A stretch of DNA of 6,984 nucleotides from RZZS01 sp964498755 (GTDB lineage: Bacteria > Pseudomonadota > Alphaproteobacteria > Micavibrionales > Micavibrionaceae): contig CAZCIB010000074.1 in the NCBI GenBank assembly GCA_964498755.1, positions 1-6,984 of the forward strand, in the 5' to 3' direction. Below, piece by piece: positions 1 to 5,423 of this stretch (position 1 is its first letter; each line of letters opens with the position of its first letter). The notes below the pieces were generated by a model. It did not search any database. It was not told the DNA's origin and saw only the letters and a list, made by a program, of their open reading frames with translations. A program made the translations under genes and the position numbers.

Positions 1-9
1 TTTGTTCAC
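1..9 (-). CDS. hup: Probable start of a hup gene (HU DNA-binding protein), cut by window edge
   Basis: Only three codons are visible: GTG AAC AAA, which would read M-N-K. HU proteins very often begin MNK, and a hup gene commonly follows lon in proteobacteria, so position and sequence agree. A purine-rich AAGGGGG lies five bases upstream of the GTG, a good ribosome-binding distance. HU is a small histone-like dimer that bends and compacts DNA in the nucleoid. Three codons cannot prove identity: the RBS and start are seen, and the identity is inferred from synteny. Confidence 0.4.
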
Positions 10-14
10 TGGAA

Positions 15-21
15 CCCCCTT
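15..21 (-). promoter_or_regulatory. Ribosome-binding site for the edge gene (probable hup)
   Basis: On the minus strand the bases read AAGGGGG, followed by a 5-base spacer and GTG at 9-7. This is a stronger Shine-Dalgarno-like match than those seen before clpP, lon or nnr. It is the main reason to believe that a gene starts at the window edge with a GTG codon. Confidence 0.4.
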
Positions 22-105
22 ATGGGCTAGACGTTAACAACTAAACTATGCCGCATACAGCGCCAGAAGAGTCCAGCATTGCCCGCGGCAACCATTTGAG
101 GCCCC

Positions 106-131
106 GGAACCCTTCACACACAAGGGTTTCC
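106..131 (-). other. Hairpin in the lon-hup gap, possible weak terminator or mRNA-end structure
   Basis: The minus strand can fold into a stem of GGAA plus CCCTT pairing with AAGGG plus TTCC. This gives nine pairs with a single bulged A and a seven-base GTGTGTG loop. It lies about 40 bases after the lon stop codon. No T-run follows (the next bases are GGGGCC), so it is not a canonical Rho-independent terminator. It may be an RNA 3'-end stabiliser or an attenuator between lon and the next gene. The rest of the gap (10-173) holds a small TTGCC/GGCAA hairpin at 79-91, and I see no convincing promoter or gene in it. Confidence 0.35.
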
Positions 132-173
132 AGCAACCTGCGAAAAATATCTTGAACCTGTTTTTTGGAAAGA

Positions 174-2600
174 TCAATGCCGAATGACGTCTTCGGCCTG
201 ATTTTCTGCAGTTTTTGGGGCGATATGGCCTATTTTATCCTCTGAATCCCCCTGCTCTTCTTCAGAAATTGGCTCGGGCATCGAGATCAGTGAGTGCGAA
301 AGCACTTCTTCAATCGTCCTGACCGGCGTGATCGTCAACGATTTTTTGACCTTGTCAGGGATTTCAGGCAGATCTTTTTCATTTTCTGACGGGATAAGCA
401 CTTCCTTGATACCCGCCCGCAAGGCTGCCAGCAACTTCTCTTTCAGGCCGCCAATCGCCGTCACATAGCCGCGCAGATTAACCTCGCCCGTCATGGCGAT
501 GTCTTTGCGCACTTCAATGCCAGTCAGGGCCGAAATGATGGCCGTAGTCATCGCCGCGCCGGCGGAAGGGCCGTCCTTGGGCGTTGCGCCTTCGGGCACG
601 TGAACGTGAATACTTGTCTTGTTCAGCGCTTCAAAGTTTATGCCAAATTGCGCGGCGCGCGACTTGGTCAGCATTTCCGCAACCGTAATCGATTCCTTCA
701 TCACGTCGCGCAGATTACCGGTCGTGGTAACCTTGCCGTCCTTGCCGGGCATCGTCACGGCCTCAATAGCAAGCAGATCGCCGCCAAAATCCGTATAGGC
801 AAGTCCATTGACCATCCCGACGCGGTCAATGTCTTCTATTTCGCCGTAACGGTATTTGGGCACGCCGGCGAATTTCTCGAGACTTTTCACGGTAAGCGCG
901 ACGCGTTTCTTGCCCTTCATCAGGATATCCTTGATCGCCTTGCGGCACAGATTGGCGACTTCCCGCTCAAGGTTGCGAACGCCCGCTTCCCGCGTATAAC
1001 GCCGGATCAACTGGCGCAGCGCGCCGTCATTGATCGTAAATTCGCCCTTCTTCAGACCGGCGGCCTTTTGCTGTTTGGTCAGAAGATGCTGCTTGATAAT
1101 CTCCAGCTTCTCATCTTCCGTGTAGCCGGAAATACGGATGATCTCCATACGGTCAAGCAGAGGCTGCGGCAGGTTCAGCGTATTGGCCGTACAGATGAAC
1201 ATGACGTCGGACAGATCATATTCCAGTTCCAGGTAATGATCCTGAAACTTGTCATTCTGCTCCGGGTCCAGCACTTCAAGCAGCGCCGAACTCGGGTCGC
1301 CGCGCCAGTCAGAACCCAGCTTGTCGACCTCGTCCAGCAGGAAAAGCGGGTTTGATGACTTGGCTTTTTTCATGCCCTGGATAATTTTACCCGGCATGGC
1401 GCCGATATAGGTACGCCGGTGGCCGCGAATCTCGCTTTCATCGCGAACGCCGCCCAAAGACATGCGGACAAAGTTCCGGCCCGTAGCTTTGGCTATGGAC
1501 TGCCCAAGCGAGGTTTTACCGACGCCCGGCGGTCCGACAAGACAGAGGATCGGGCCTTTGACTTTTTTTGTCCTGTTCTGAACGGCCAGATATTCGAGTA
1601 TGCGTTCTTTAACTTTTTCCAGACCGTAATGGTCCTTGTCGAGAACCTTCTTGGCCTCCTTGATGTCCTTCTTGACCCGCGTGCGCGTACTCCACGGCAC
1701 GCCCAGTATCCAGTCGAGATAGTTACGGATAACGGTCGCTTCCGCTGACATCGGGCTCATCTGTTTAAGTTTTTTGAGTTCCTGCTGGGCCTTGTCACGC
1801 GCTTCCTTTGTCAGCTTTGTCTCTTCGATTTTTTTGGCAAGCTCATCCATTTCATCGAGCCCTTCGCCGTCGCCAAGCTCTTTCTGGATCGCTTTCATTT
1901 GTTCGTTGAGATAATACTCACGCTGCGTCTTTTCCATCTGGCGTTTTACGCGGTTGCGAATGCGCTTCTCAACCTGCAGAACGCCGATCTCGCCTTCCAT
2001 GTAGCTGTATATGCGCTCAAGTCGGCCAGCCGTATCCTCGATCTCCAGAAGCTCCTGCTTTTCCTCGAGTTTGAGAGCAAGGTGCGAGGCAATCGTGTCC
2101 GACATCTTGGCCGGCTCCTCGATCTGGTTGACGGCGACAATAACCTCCGGCGGAATTTTTTTGTTCAGCTTGACGTATTGCTCGAACTGGGCCATGACCG
2201 TCCGGCCAAGGGCCTCGACTTCCTCGTTAATAACAGTGTTATCCTTGACCGGAGCCGTCGCCGCCTTGATGAAGCCGTCATTTTCTTCCAGCTCCGTAAT
2301 GCGCATGCGCGCCCCGCCCTCGACAAGCACCTTGACCGTGCCATCGGGTAATTTAAGGAGCTGCAATATCGTGCCGACCGTTCCAACGCTGTAGAGATCT
2401 TTCGGACCGGGATCGTCCTCCGTCGGCGTTTTTTGCGTAACGAGCAGGATCTGCTTGTCTTCCTGCATCACATGCTCCAGCGCAAGCACTGACTTTTCCC
2501 GTCCGACGAACAAAGGCACGATCATATGCGGAAAAACGACAATATCCCTTAATGGCAGAACCGGATAACGGCCTTCATTTTTTTTGTGCGATCCAAGCAT
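174..2600 (-). CDS. lon: ATP-dependent endopeptidase Lon (LonA type)
   Basis: Cytoplasmic hexameric AAA+ serine protease that unfolds and degrades misfolded and selected regulatory proteins. Starting at ATG 2600-2598 it has 808 residues. An in-frame TTG lies one codon upstream, but the ATG is preferred because AGAG sits six bases before it. Domains: N-terminal substrate-binding LAN domain (about 12-205), helical coiled-coil region (about 210-300), AAA+ module and C-terminal protease domain (about 590-772). Visible motifs are Walker A GPPGVGKT (356-363), Walker B FLLDEVDK (420-427), sensor-1 Asn473, arginine finger Arg484, sensor-2 Arg542, and PKDGPSAG with catalytic Ser679. The catalytic Lys is Lys722 in GGLKEK, the same Ser/Lys numbers as E. 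coli Lon. All key residues are present, so it should be active. The last 35 residues or so form an acidic, probably disordered tail beyond the usual end (E. coli Lon has 784 residues). It follows clpP after a 155-bp gap with its own candidate promoter; clpX, usual in between, is missing. Confidence 0.97.
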   Translation of the reverse strand: MLGSHKKNEGRYPVLPLRDIVVFPHMIVPLFVGREKSVLALEHVMQEDKQILLVTQKTPTEDDPGPKDLYSVGTVGTILQLLKLPDGTVKVLVEGGARMRITELEENDGFIKAATAPVKDNTVINEEVEALGRTVMAQFEQYVKLNKKIPPEVIVAVNQIEEPAKMSDTIASHLALKLEEKQELLEIEDTAGRLERIYSYMEGEIGVLQVEKRIRNRVKRQMEKTQREYYLNEQMKAIQKELGDGEGLDEMDELAKKIEETKLTKEARDKAQQELKKLKQMSPMSAEATVIRNYLDWILGVPWSTRTRVKKDIKEAKKVLDKDHYGLEKVKERILEYLAVQNRTKKVKGPILCLVGPPGVGKTSLGQSIAKATGRNFVRMSLGGVRDESEIRGHRRTYIGAMPGKIIQGMKKAKSSNPLFLLDEVDKLGSDWRGDPSSALLEVLDPEQNDKFQDHYLELEYDLSDVMFICTANTLNLPQPLLDRMEIIRISGYTEDEKLEIIKQHLLTKQQKAAGLKKGEFTINDGALRQLIRRYTREAGVRNLEREVANLCRKAIKDILMKGKKRVALTVKSLEKFAGVPKYRYGEIEDIDRVGMVNGLAYTDFGGDLLAIEAVTMPGKDGKVTTTGNLRDVMKESITVAEMLTKSRAAQFGINFEALNKTSIHVHVPEGATPKDGPSAGAAMTTAIISALTGIEVRKDIAMTGEVNLRGYVTAIGGLKEKLLAALRAGIKEVLIPSENEKDLPEIPDKVKKSLTITPVRTIEEVLSHSLISMPEPISEEEQGDSEDKIGHIAPKTAENQAEDVIRH

Positions 2601-2642
2601 CAATCACTCTTTTTCTGGTTAAAAATTCAGCAGACAGCCTTA

Positions 2643-2681
2643 AGATGGCACAAAATAATTATGATTTTCGTAATGCCATCT
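2643..2681 (-). repeat. 8-bp perfect inverted repeat in the lon leader
   Basis: The arms AGATGGCA (2643-2650) and TGCCATCT (2674-2681) are exact reverse complements separated by 23 AT-rich bases. On the lon transcript this could form a stem-loop ending about 42 bases before the start codon. Its outer arm falls where transcription would begin from the candidate promoter just upstream, so it may be a 5'-end hairpin. As DNA, the two half-sites are about three helical turns apart, which would also suit a protein-binding operator. The repeat is seen directly; any function is inference. Confidence 0.5.
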
Positions 2682-2686
2682 ATTTA

Positions 2687-2716
2687 ATAATGGTATGACT
2701 TGAATATAAAAATCAA
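2687..2716 (-). promoter_or_regulatory. Candidate lon promoter
   Basis: On the minus strand TTGATT (2716-2711) and CATTAT (2692-2687) are separated by 18 bases. Each matches the sigma-70 hexamers at four of six positions. The predicted start would be near 2680. The -35 element overlaps a 6-bp inverted repeat (ACTTGA/TCAAGT, 2698-2718). CTTG followed by CCATTATT also vaguely resembles a heat-shock sigma factor site, but the spacing is longer than usual. The segment lies in the AT-rich gap between clpP and lon, which contains no gene. Confidence 0.35.
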
Positions 2717-2755
2717 GTGAACGTGCCAAAAGAAGGTTGAGACGCCTCGCCCGCC

Positions 2756-3412
2756 TTATTTTTTATTGTCGTCTTCGTCCTTGACGTCGCCGACTTCCAA
2801 CCGGGATTCGACAACCTCGTCGACGATGCCAAACTCCTTGGCTTCAATCGCTGACATAAACTTGTCCCGATCCATGGCTTTTTCAATGGCGGAGAGCTTC
2901 TGGCCCGTGTGTTTGACGTAGATCTCGTTCAATCGATGCCGCAAGCGCAAGATTTCCTGAGCCTGGATTTCAATGTCCGCCGCCATGCCGCGCGCCCCGC
3001 CGGAAGGCTGGTGGACCATGATGCGCGAATTCGGCAGTGAAAACCGTTTCTTCTCGGCTCCTGCGGTTAGTAGCAAGGACCCTGCAGAAGCGGCCTGTCC
3101 AATGCAAAGCGTCGCCACGTCGGGGCGGATGTACTGCATCGTATCATACATGGCCAGAGCGGACGTCACTACGCCGCCGGGTGAGTTAATATAAAACGCG
3201 ATATCCTTTTTCGGGTTTTCCGACTCAAGGAAGAGAAGCTGAGCGCAGATCAGGCTGCCGACGTAATCGTTCACTTCACCGGTCAGAAAGATAATCCGTT
3301 CTTTCAAAAGACGGGAATAAATATCGTAGGAGCGCTCGCCGCGGTTGGTTTGCTCAACCACCATCGGCACAAGGGTGTTCATATAAACGTCTATCGGATC
3401 GCGTTCGGTCAT
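2756..3412 (-). CDS. clpP: ATP-dependent Clp protease proteolytic subunit ClpP
   Basis: Cytoplasmic serine peptidase that forms a double heptameric barrel and degrades proteins fed by ClpX or ClpA unfoldases. The product has 218 residues, about the family length plus a short acidic tail (DVKDEDDNKK). The catalytic triad is Ser109 in GQAASAG, His134 in MVHQPSGG and Asp183 in DRDKF, with the same spacing as E. coli Ser97/His122/Asp171. The motif INSPGGVVTS (75-84) is the conserved glycine-rich segment near the active site. The start MTERDPIDVYMNTLVPM matches the usual alphaproteobacterial N terminus, although the ribosome-binding site is weak (AGG about 13 bases upstream). Oddity: most ClpPs have Met after the catalytic Ser (GQAASMG), whereas this one has Ala110. 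The gene sits 163 bases after tig and before lon; clpX does not follow it. Confidence 0.97.
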   Translation of the reverse strand: MTERDPIDVYMNTLVPMVVEQTNRGERSYDIYSRLLKERIIFLTGEVNDYVGSLICAQLLFLESENPKKDIAFYINSPGGVVTSALAMYDTMQYIRPDVATLCIGQAASAGSLLLTAGAEKKRFSLPNSRIMVHQPSGGARGMAADIEIQAQEILRLRHRLNEIYVKHTGQKLSAIEKAMDRDKFMSAIEAKEFGIVDEVVESRLEVGDVKDEDDNKK

Positions 3413-3485
3413 GATGTGCGTAAGCCTGCTTTTAAGTTGATGATCGATGAAGCCGAGAGAACGCGGCCTCTATAACTGAAGCTCA

Positions 3486-3515
3486 AGCCTAGCGCGGAGG
3501 GATGGCTTGTTCAAG
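3486..3515 (-). promoter_or_regulatory. Candidate clpP promoter, with heat-shock-like -35
   Basis: The minus strand carries CTTGAAC (3515-3509), then 17 bases, then TAGGCT (3491-3486). TTGAAC matches four of six positions of the sigma-70 -35, and TAGGCT keeps the first T, second A and last T of the -10. CTTGAA also equals the core -35 of sigma-32 (RpoH) promoters, which commonly drive clpP, but no good RpoH -10 is seen at the right distance. The start would lie about 65-70 bases before the clpP codon. Confidence 0.25.
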
Positions 3516-3541
3516 TGGTGTTTTACGCGCGAAACACAAGA

Positions 3542-3569
3542 CAGGGGCAAAAAAAGCGTTATGCCCCTG
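3542..3569 (-). terminator. Hairpin after tig, possible terminator or attenuator
   Basis: The arms CAGGGGCA and TGCCCCTG are perfect 8-bp reverse complements around a 12-base loop. On the minus strand the loop contains a run of seven T. The hairpin begins seven bases after the tig stop codon, where a terminator is expected. No T-run follows the 3' arm, so termination may be partial. A second, smaller hairpin (GTGTTT/AAACAC, 3518-3537) comes next. Together they could limit read-through from tig into clpP. Confidence 0.4.
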
Positions 3570-3575
3570 CGCTTG

Positions 3576-5129
3576 CTATTCCTTCCCGGCGGCTTTTTTA
3601 GACACGGAGGATTTTTTGCCTGCCCCCTTCGCCTTGGGTTTTTCCGCGTCATCGGCCTCCGTCGTTTCCTTCTTCGCCTTTTTCGATGTCCCCGCTTTCT
3701 TTTTCGGATCATCGGCGGAGGGGTCTTTTTTCGCCGTTTTCTTGGTTTCCTTTTTCTCTTCCTTGCTTTCCGGAGCCTGCTCCTCGTCGTCCTCACGGGT
3801 TAGCTCATCGACGCTCACCTCGTTCTCCGTGACCTTCGCAAGCTCGAGAATAAAGTCGACGACTTTTTCCTCGAACAGCGGCGCGCGAAGTCTCTCAAGC
3901 GCTTGTTGGTTCTGGCTGAAGTAATCGAATACGGCGCGCTCCTGCCCCGGATAACGCTGCGCTTCCTGAATAACGGCGCGCTGCAGCTCCTGATCATTGA
4001 CCTGGATGTTGTTCTCGCCGCCGATTTTGGAGAGAACAAGCCCGAGCCGCACCCGCCGCGCGGCGATGTCTTTCAACTCTTCTTTCTCTTCATCGCTGAG
4101 TTTGGGCCCGTGATCATGATCATGATTATGGTCATGATCGTGGTTGTGGTCGTGGTTATGATGCTCCATTTCCACCTGCTTGACGATGGCATCGTATTCC
4201 ATGTCAAGCATGCCCTGCGGGACCTCGAATTTGTTCTTGTCGTCCAGCGTATCCAGAAGCGCGCGCTTGACCTTCATGCGGCTGTGTTGCTCGTATTGCT
4301 GTTGCAACTGCTCGCGCACGGCTTCTTTCAGCGCGTCTAGGTTCTCCAGCCCGAGATCGCTCGCCAGCTGATCATCAATTTTCGCGTCCGCAGGCTTGCG
4401 GAGCTCCTGAATTTCAACTTCAAAAATCGCCTCGCGCCCGGCGAGATCCTTCTGGTATTCATCCGGGAAGGTGACCCTGACCTCGGCCTTCTCGCCTTTT
4501 TTCTTGCCGATCAGCTGATCTTCAAAACCGGGAATGAACTGCCCGCCGCCGAGCTCCAGATGATGGCCCTCCGCAGCCATGCCGGGATGCTCGTAATTAT
4601 CGTCCGCCGTGCGGCCCTTGAAGTCGATAACGACGATATCGCCCTTCTTCGCGGCGCGGTCTTCCTCGACCGGCTCGCTCGAGGTACGCTGCCCCGCAAT
4701 GCGCTCAAGCGCCTCATCAACCTCTTTGTCTGAAACCTTTGCGACCGGCTTTTCAACATCGATGCCTTTGTAGTCCGCCACGTCAAAGTCCGGAAGGATT
4801 TCCAGAGCCATGGAAAACACCAGATCCTTGCCCTCGTCAAACTCCTTGACCTCAATCTTCGGCTGAAGCGCAGGCTTGACGCCCTTGTCCTCAATGACTT
4901 TCACGCTCGTGTCGTTAACGGCCGTCTCCAGAATTTCGCCCAGAACCGCCTTGCCGTATTTCTGGCGCATGATTTTGATCGGCACCTTGCCGGGCCGGAA
5001 CCCCGGCATGCGGATCGTTTTGGCGTATTCCGCCAGTTTGGCGTCCGTGCGCTTGTCCAGTTCGTCTGCGGGAATGGTAACCTGATATTCGCGGGCGAGG
5101 CCCTCGTTCTTCAATTCTTCGACTTGCAT
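3576..5129 (-). CDS. tig: Trigger factor, ribosome-bound chaperone and peptidyl-prolyl isomerase
   Basis: Binds the ribosome exit tunnel, shields nascent chains and isomerises X-Pro bonds. The start is ATG 5129-5127 (MQVEELKNEGLAREYQ); an open frame continues 15 codons upstream, but that part overlaps the promoter and does not look like trigger factor. The product has 517 residues against 432 in E. coli. Domains: N-terminal ribosome-binding domain (1 to about 112) with the signature GFRPGKVP at 43-50, FKBP-like domain (about 150-246, with VVIDFKG and GGGQFIPGFEDQLIG), and C-terminal chaperone domain (about 248-440). Two features lengthen it. Residues 323-340 are a histidine-rich run (10 His, 5 Asp, 3 Asn) in the first C-domain arm. 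Residues about 447-517 are a Lys/Glu/Asp/Ala-rich, probably disordered tail. It has its own candidate promoter and lies upstream of clpP. Confidence 0.96.
   Translation of the reverse strand: MQVEELKNEGLAREYQVTIPADELDKRTDAKLAEYAKTIRMPGFRPGKVPIKIMRQKYGKAVLGEILETAVNDTSVKVIEDKGVKPALQPKIEVKEFDEGKDLVFSMALEILPDFDVADYKGIDVEKPVAKVSDKEVDEALERIAGQRTSSEPVEEDRAAKKGDIVVIDFKGRTADDNYEHPGMAAEGHHLELGGGQFIPGFEDQLIGKKKGEKAEVRVTFPDEYQKDLAGREAIFEVEIQELRKPADAKIDDQLASDLGLENLDALKEAVREQLQQQYEQHSRMKVKRALLDTLDDKNKFEVPQGMLDMEYDAIVKQVEMEHHNHDHNHDHDHNHDHDHGPKLSDEEKEELKDIAARRVRLGLVLSKIGGENNIQVNDQELQRAVIQEAQRYPGQERAVFDYFSQNQQALERLRAPLFEEKVVDFILELAKVTENEVSVDELTREDDEEQAPESKEEKKETKKTAKKDPSADDPKKKAGTSKKAKKETTEADDAEKPKAKGAGKKSSVSKKAAGKE
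4110..4163 (-). repeat. His/Asp/Asn codon repeat inside tig
   Basis: Eighteen codons encode alternating His with Asp or Asn (pattern HHNHDHNH, then DHDHNHDHDH) at trigger factor residues 323-340. The DNA is a degenerate CAY-RAY hexamer repeat, mixing CAT and CAC, GAT and GAC, AAT and AAC, so the amino-acid pattern is kept while the bases vary. The position corresponds to a linker that varies between trigger factors and precedes the conserved ARRVRLGLVL segment. Such histidine runs bind nickel, zinc or cobalt in other proteins, for example the SlyD tail; metal binding here is inference. Confidence 0.9.
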
Positions 5130-5176
5130 CGTGTTCCGGCTTCTTGTTGTTGGCGTTAAGGTTGATAATCGCAACT

Positions 5177-5205
5177 GTGTTAGTCGTAATCGCGAAAAGT
5201 GTCAA
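5177..5205 (-). promoter_or_regulatory. Candidate tig promoter
   Basis: The minus strand has a perfect -35 TTGACA (5205-5200), an ideal 17-base spacer, and a weak -10 TAACAC (5182-5177, three of six). The expected start is near 5170, giving a leader of about 40 bases before ATG 5129. Transcription starting there would exclude the longer in-frame start at 5174, which supports the shorter trigger factor. Confidence 0.45.
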
Positions 5206-5217
5206 GGATACTGTTGT

Positions 5218-5241
5218 CGGCTGTCAGTTGTCAGTCAGCCG
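5218..5241. repeat. Hairpin whose loop is an inverted copy of the nearby heptad repeat
   Basis: CGGCTG (5218-5223) pairs with CAGCCG (5236-5241) around the 12-base loop TCAGTTGTCAGT. That loop is the exact reverse complement of ACTGACAACTGA at 5273-5284 in the tandem array. The segment can therefore fold locally, or pair over distance with the array. It lies between tRNA-Leu and the tig promoter. No T-run follows on either strand, so it is not a standard terminator. Confidence 0.6.
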
Positions 5242-5263
5242 TTAACAAGAACAGGCAATCAGG

Positions 5264-5298
5264 TAACTGATAACTGACAACTGATAACTGACGACTGA
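5264..5298. repeat. Five tandem 7-bp repeats, unit (T/C)(A/G)ACTGA
   Basis: Consecutive heptamers TAACTGA, TAACTGA, CAACTGA, TAACTGA and CGACTGA fill this stretch without gaps. The array ends three bases from the CCA end of tRNA-Leu. Two inverted units (TCAGTTG, TCAGTCA) lie at 5224-5237. The array is non-coding and seen directly. Short tandem heptamers of this general class are known between genes in some bacteria, notably cyanobacteria (STRR repeats); whether this one is genome-wide cannot be told from the window. Confidence 0.75.
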
Positions 5299-5300
5299 GA

Positions 5301-5385
5301 TGGTGCGGATGAAGGGACTCGAACCCCCACGGGTCACCCCGCTGGTACCTAAAACCAGTGCGTCTACCAATTCCGCCACATCCGC
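5301..5385 (-). tRNA. tRNA-Leu (anticodon UAG)
   Basis: Class II tRNA of 85 bases including an encoded CCA. The acceptor arms GCGGATG and CATCCGC pair over seven bases, with discriminator A. The anticodon stem is CTGGT/ACCAG with loop TTTAGGT, giving anticodon UAG at 5351-5349, which reads CUA and related CUN leucine codons. The long variable arm (CGGG-GTGA-CCCG) and the T-arm GGGGGTTCGAGTCCC are as expected for leucine tRNAs. It lies 34 bases after the nnr stop and upstream of tig; a leucine tRNA just before tig is also seen in other proteobacteria. Confidence 0.97.
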
Positions 5386-5393
5386 GCGGCTCC

Positions 5394-5423
5394 ATAATGA
5401 ACAGAAAGAGCTTTGTAATTCAA
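5394..5423 (-). promoter_or_regulatory. Candidate tRNA-Leu promoter at the nnr stop codon
   Basis: TTGAAT (5423-5418) and CATTAT (5399-5394) are separated by 18 bases on the minus strand, each with four of six consensus matches. The start would fall a few bases before the mature tRNA 5' end at 5385. The -35 overlaps the nnr TGA and a small TTGTA/TACAA inverted repeat (5413-5428). The tRNA could instead be processed from an nnr read-through transcript. Confidence 0.3.

Noticed and set aside
10..105. Promoter for the edge gene
   Set aside because: TGGACT and CATAGT on the minus strand are 19 bases apart and each match only four of six positions; too weak to list.
600..2394. Open frames on the plus strand opposite lon
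   Set aside because: They are antisense to a gene with every Lon motif intact and show no recognisable domain; they are shadows of the coding strand's base bias.
2601..2603. TTG as the lon start codon
   Set aside because: The ATG one codon downstream is better spaced from AGAG and gives catalytic numbering equal to E. coli Lon.
3502..4340. Plus-strand frames with Phe/Ser-rich and Met/Ile/Val-rich runs that look like membrane segments
   Set aside because: They are the antisense of the Lys-rich tail and the His-rich run of tig; the hydrophobic look comes from complementing AAG/GAA and CAT/GAT codons.
5130..5174. N-terminal extension of trigger factor (MRLSTLTPTTRSRNT)
   Set aside because: It does not resemble the family, overlaps the likely promoter and transcription start, and the ATG at 5129 gives the standard MQVEEL-type start with GFRPGKVP at 43-50 as in E. 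coli.
5264..5298. CRISPR array
   Set aside because: The units are 7 bp and directly abutting, with no spacers; CRISPR repeats are much longer and separated by unique spacers.
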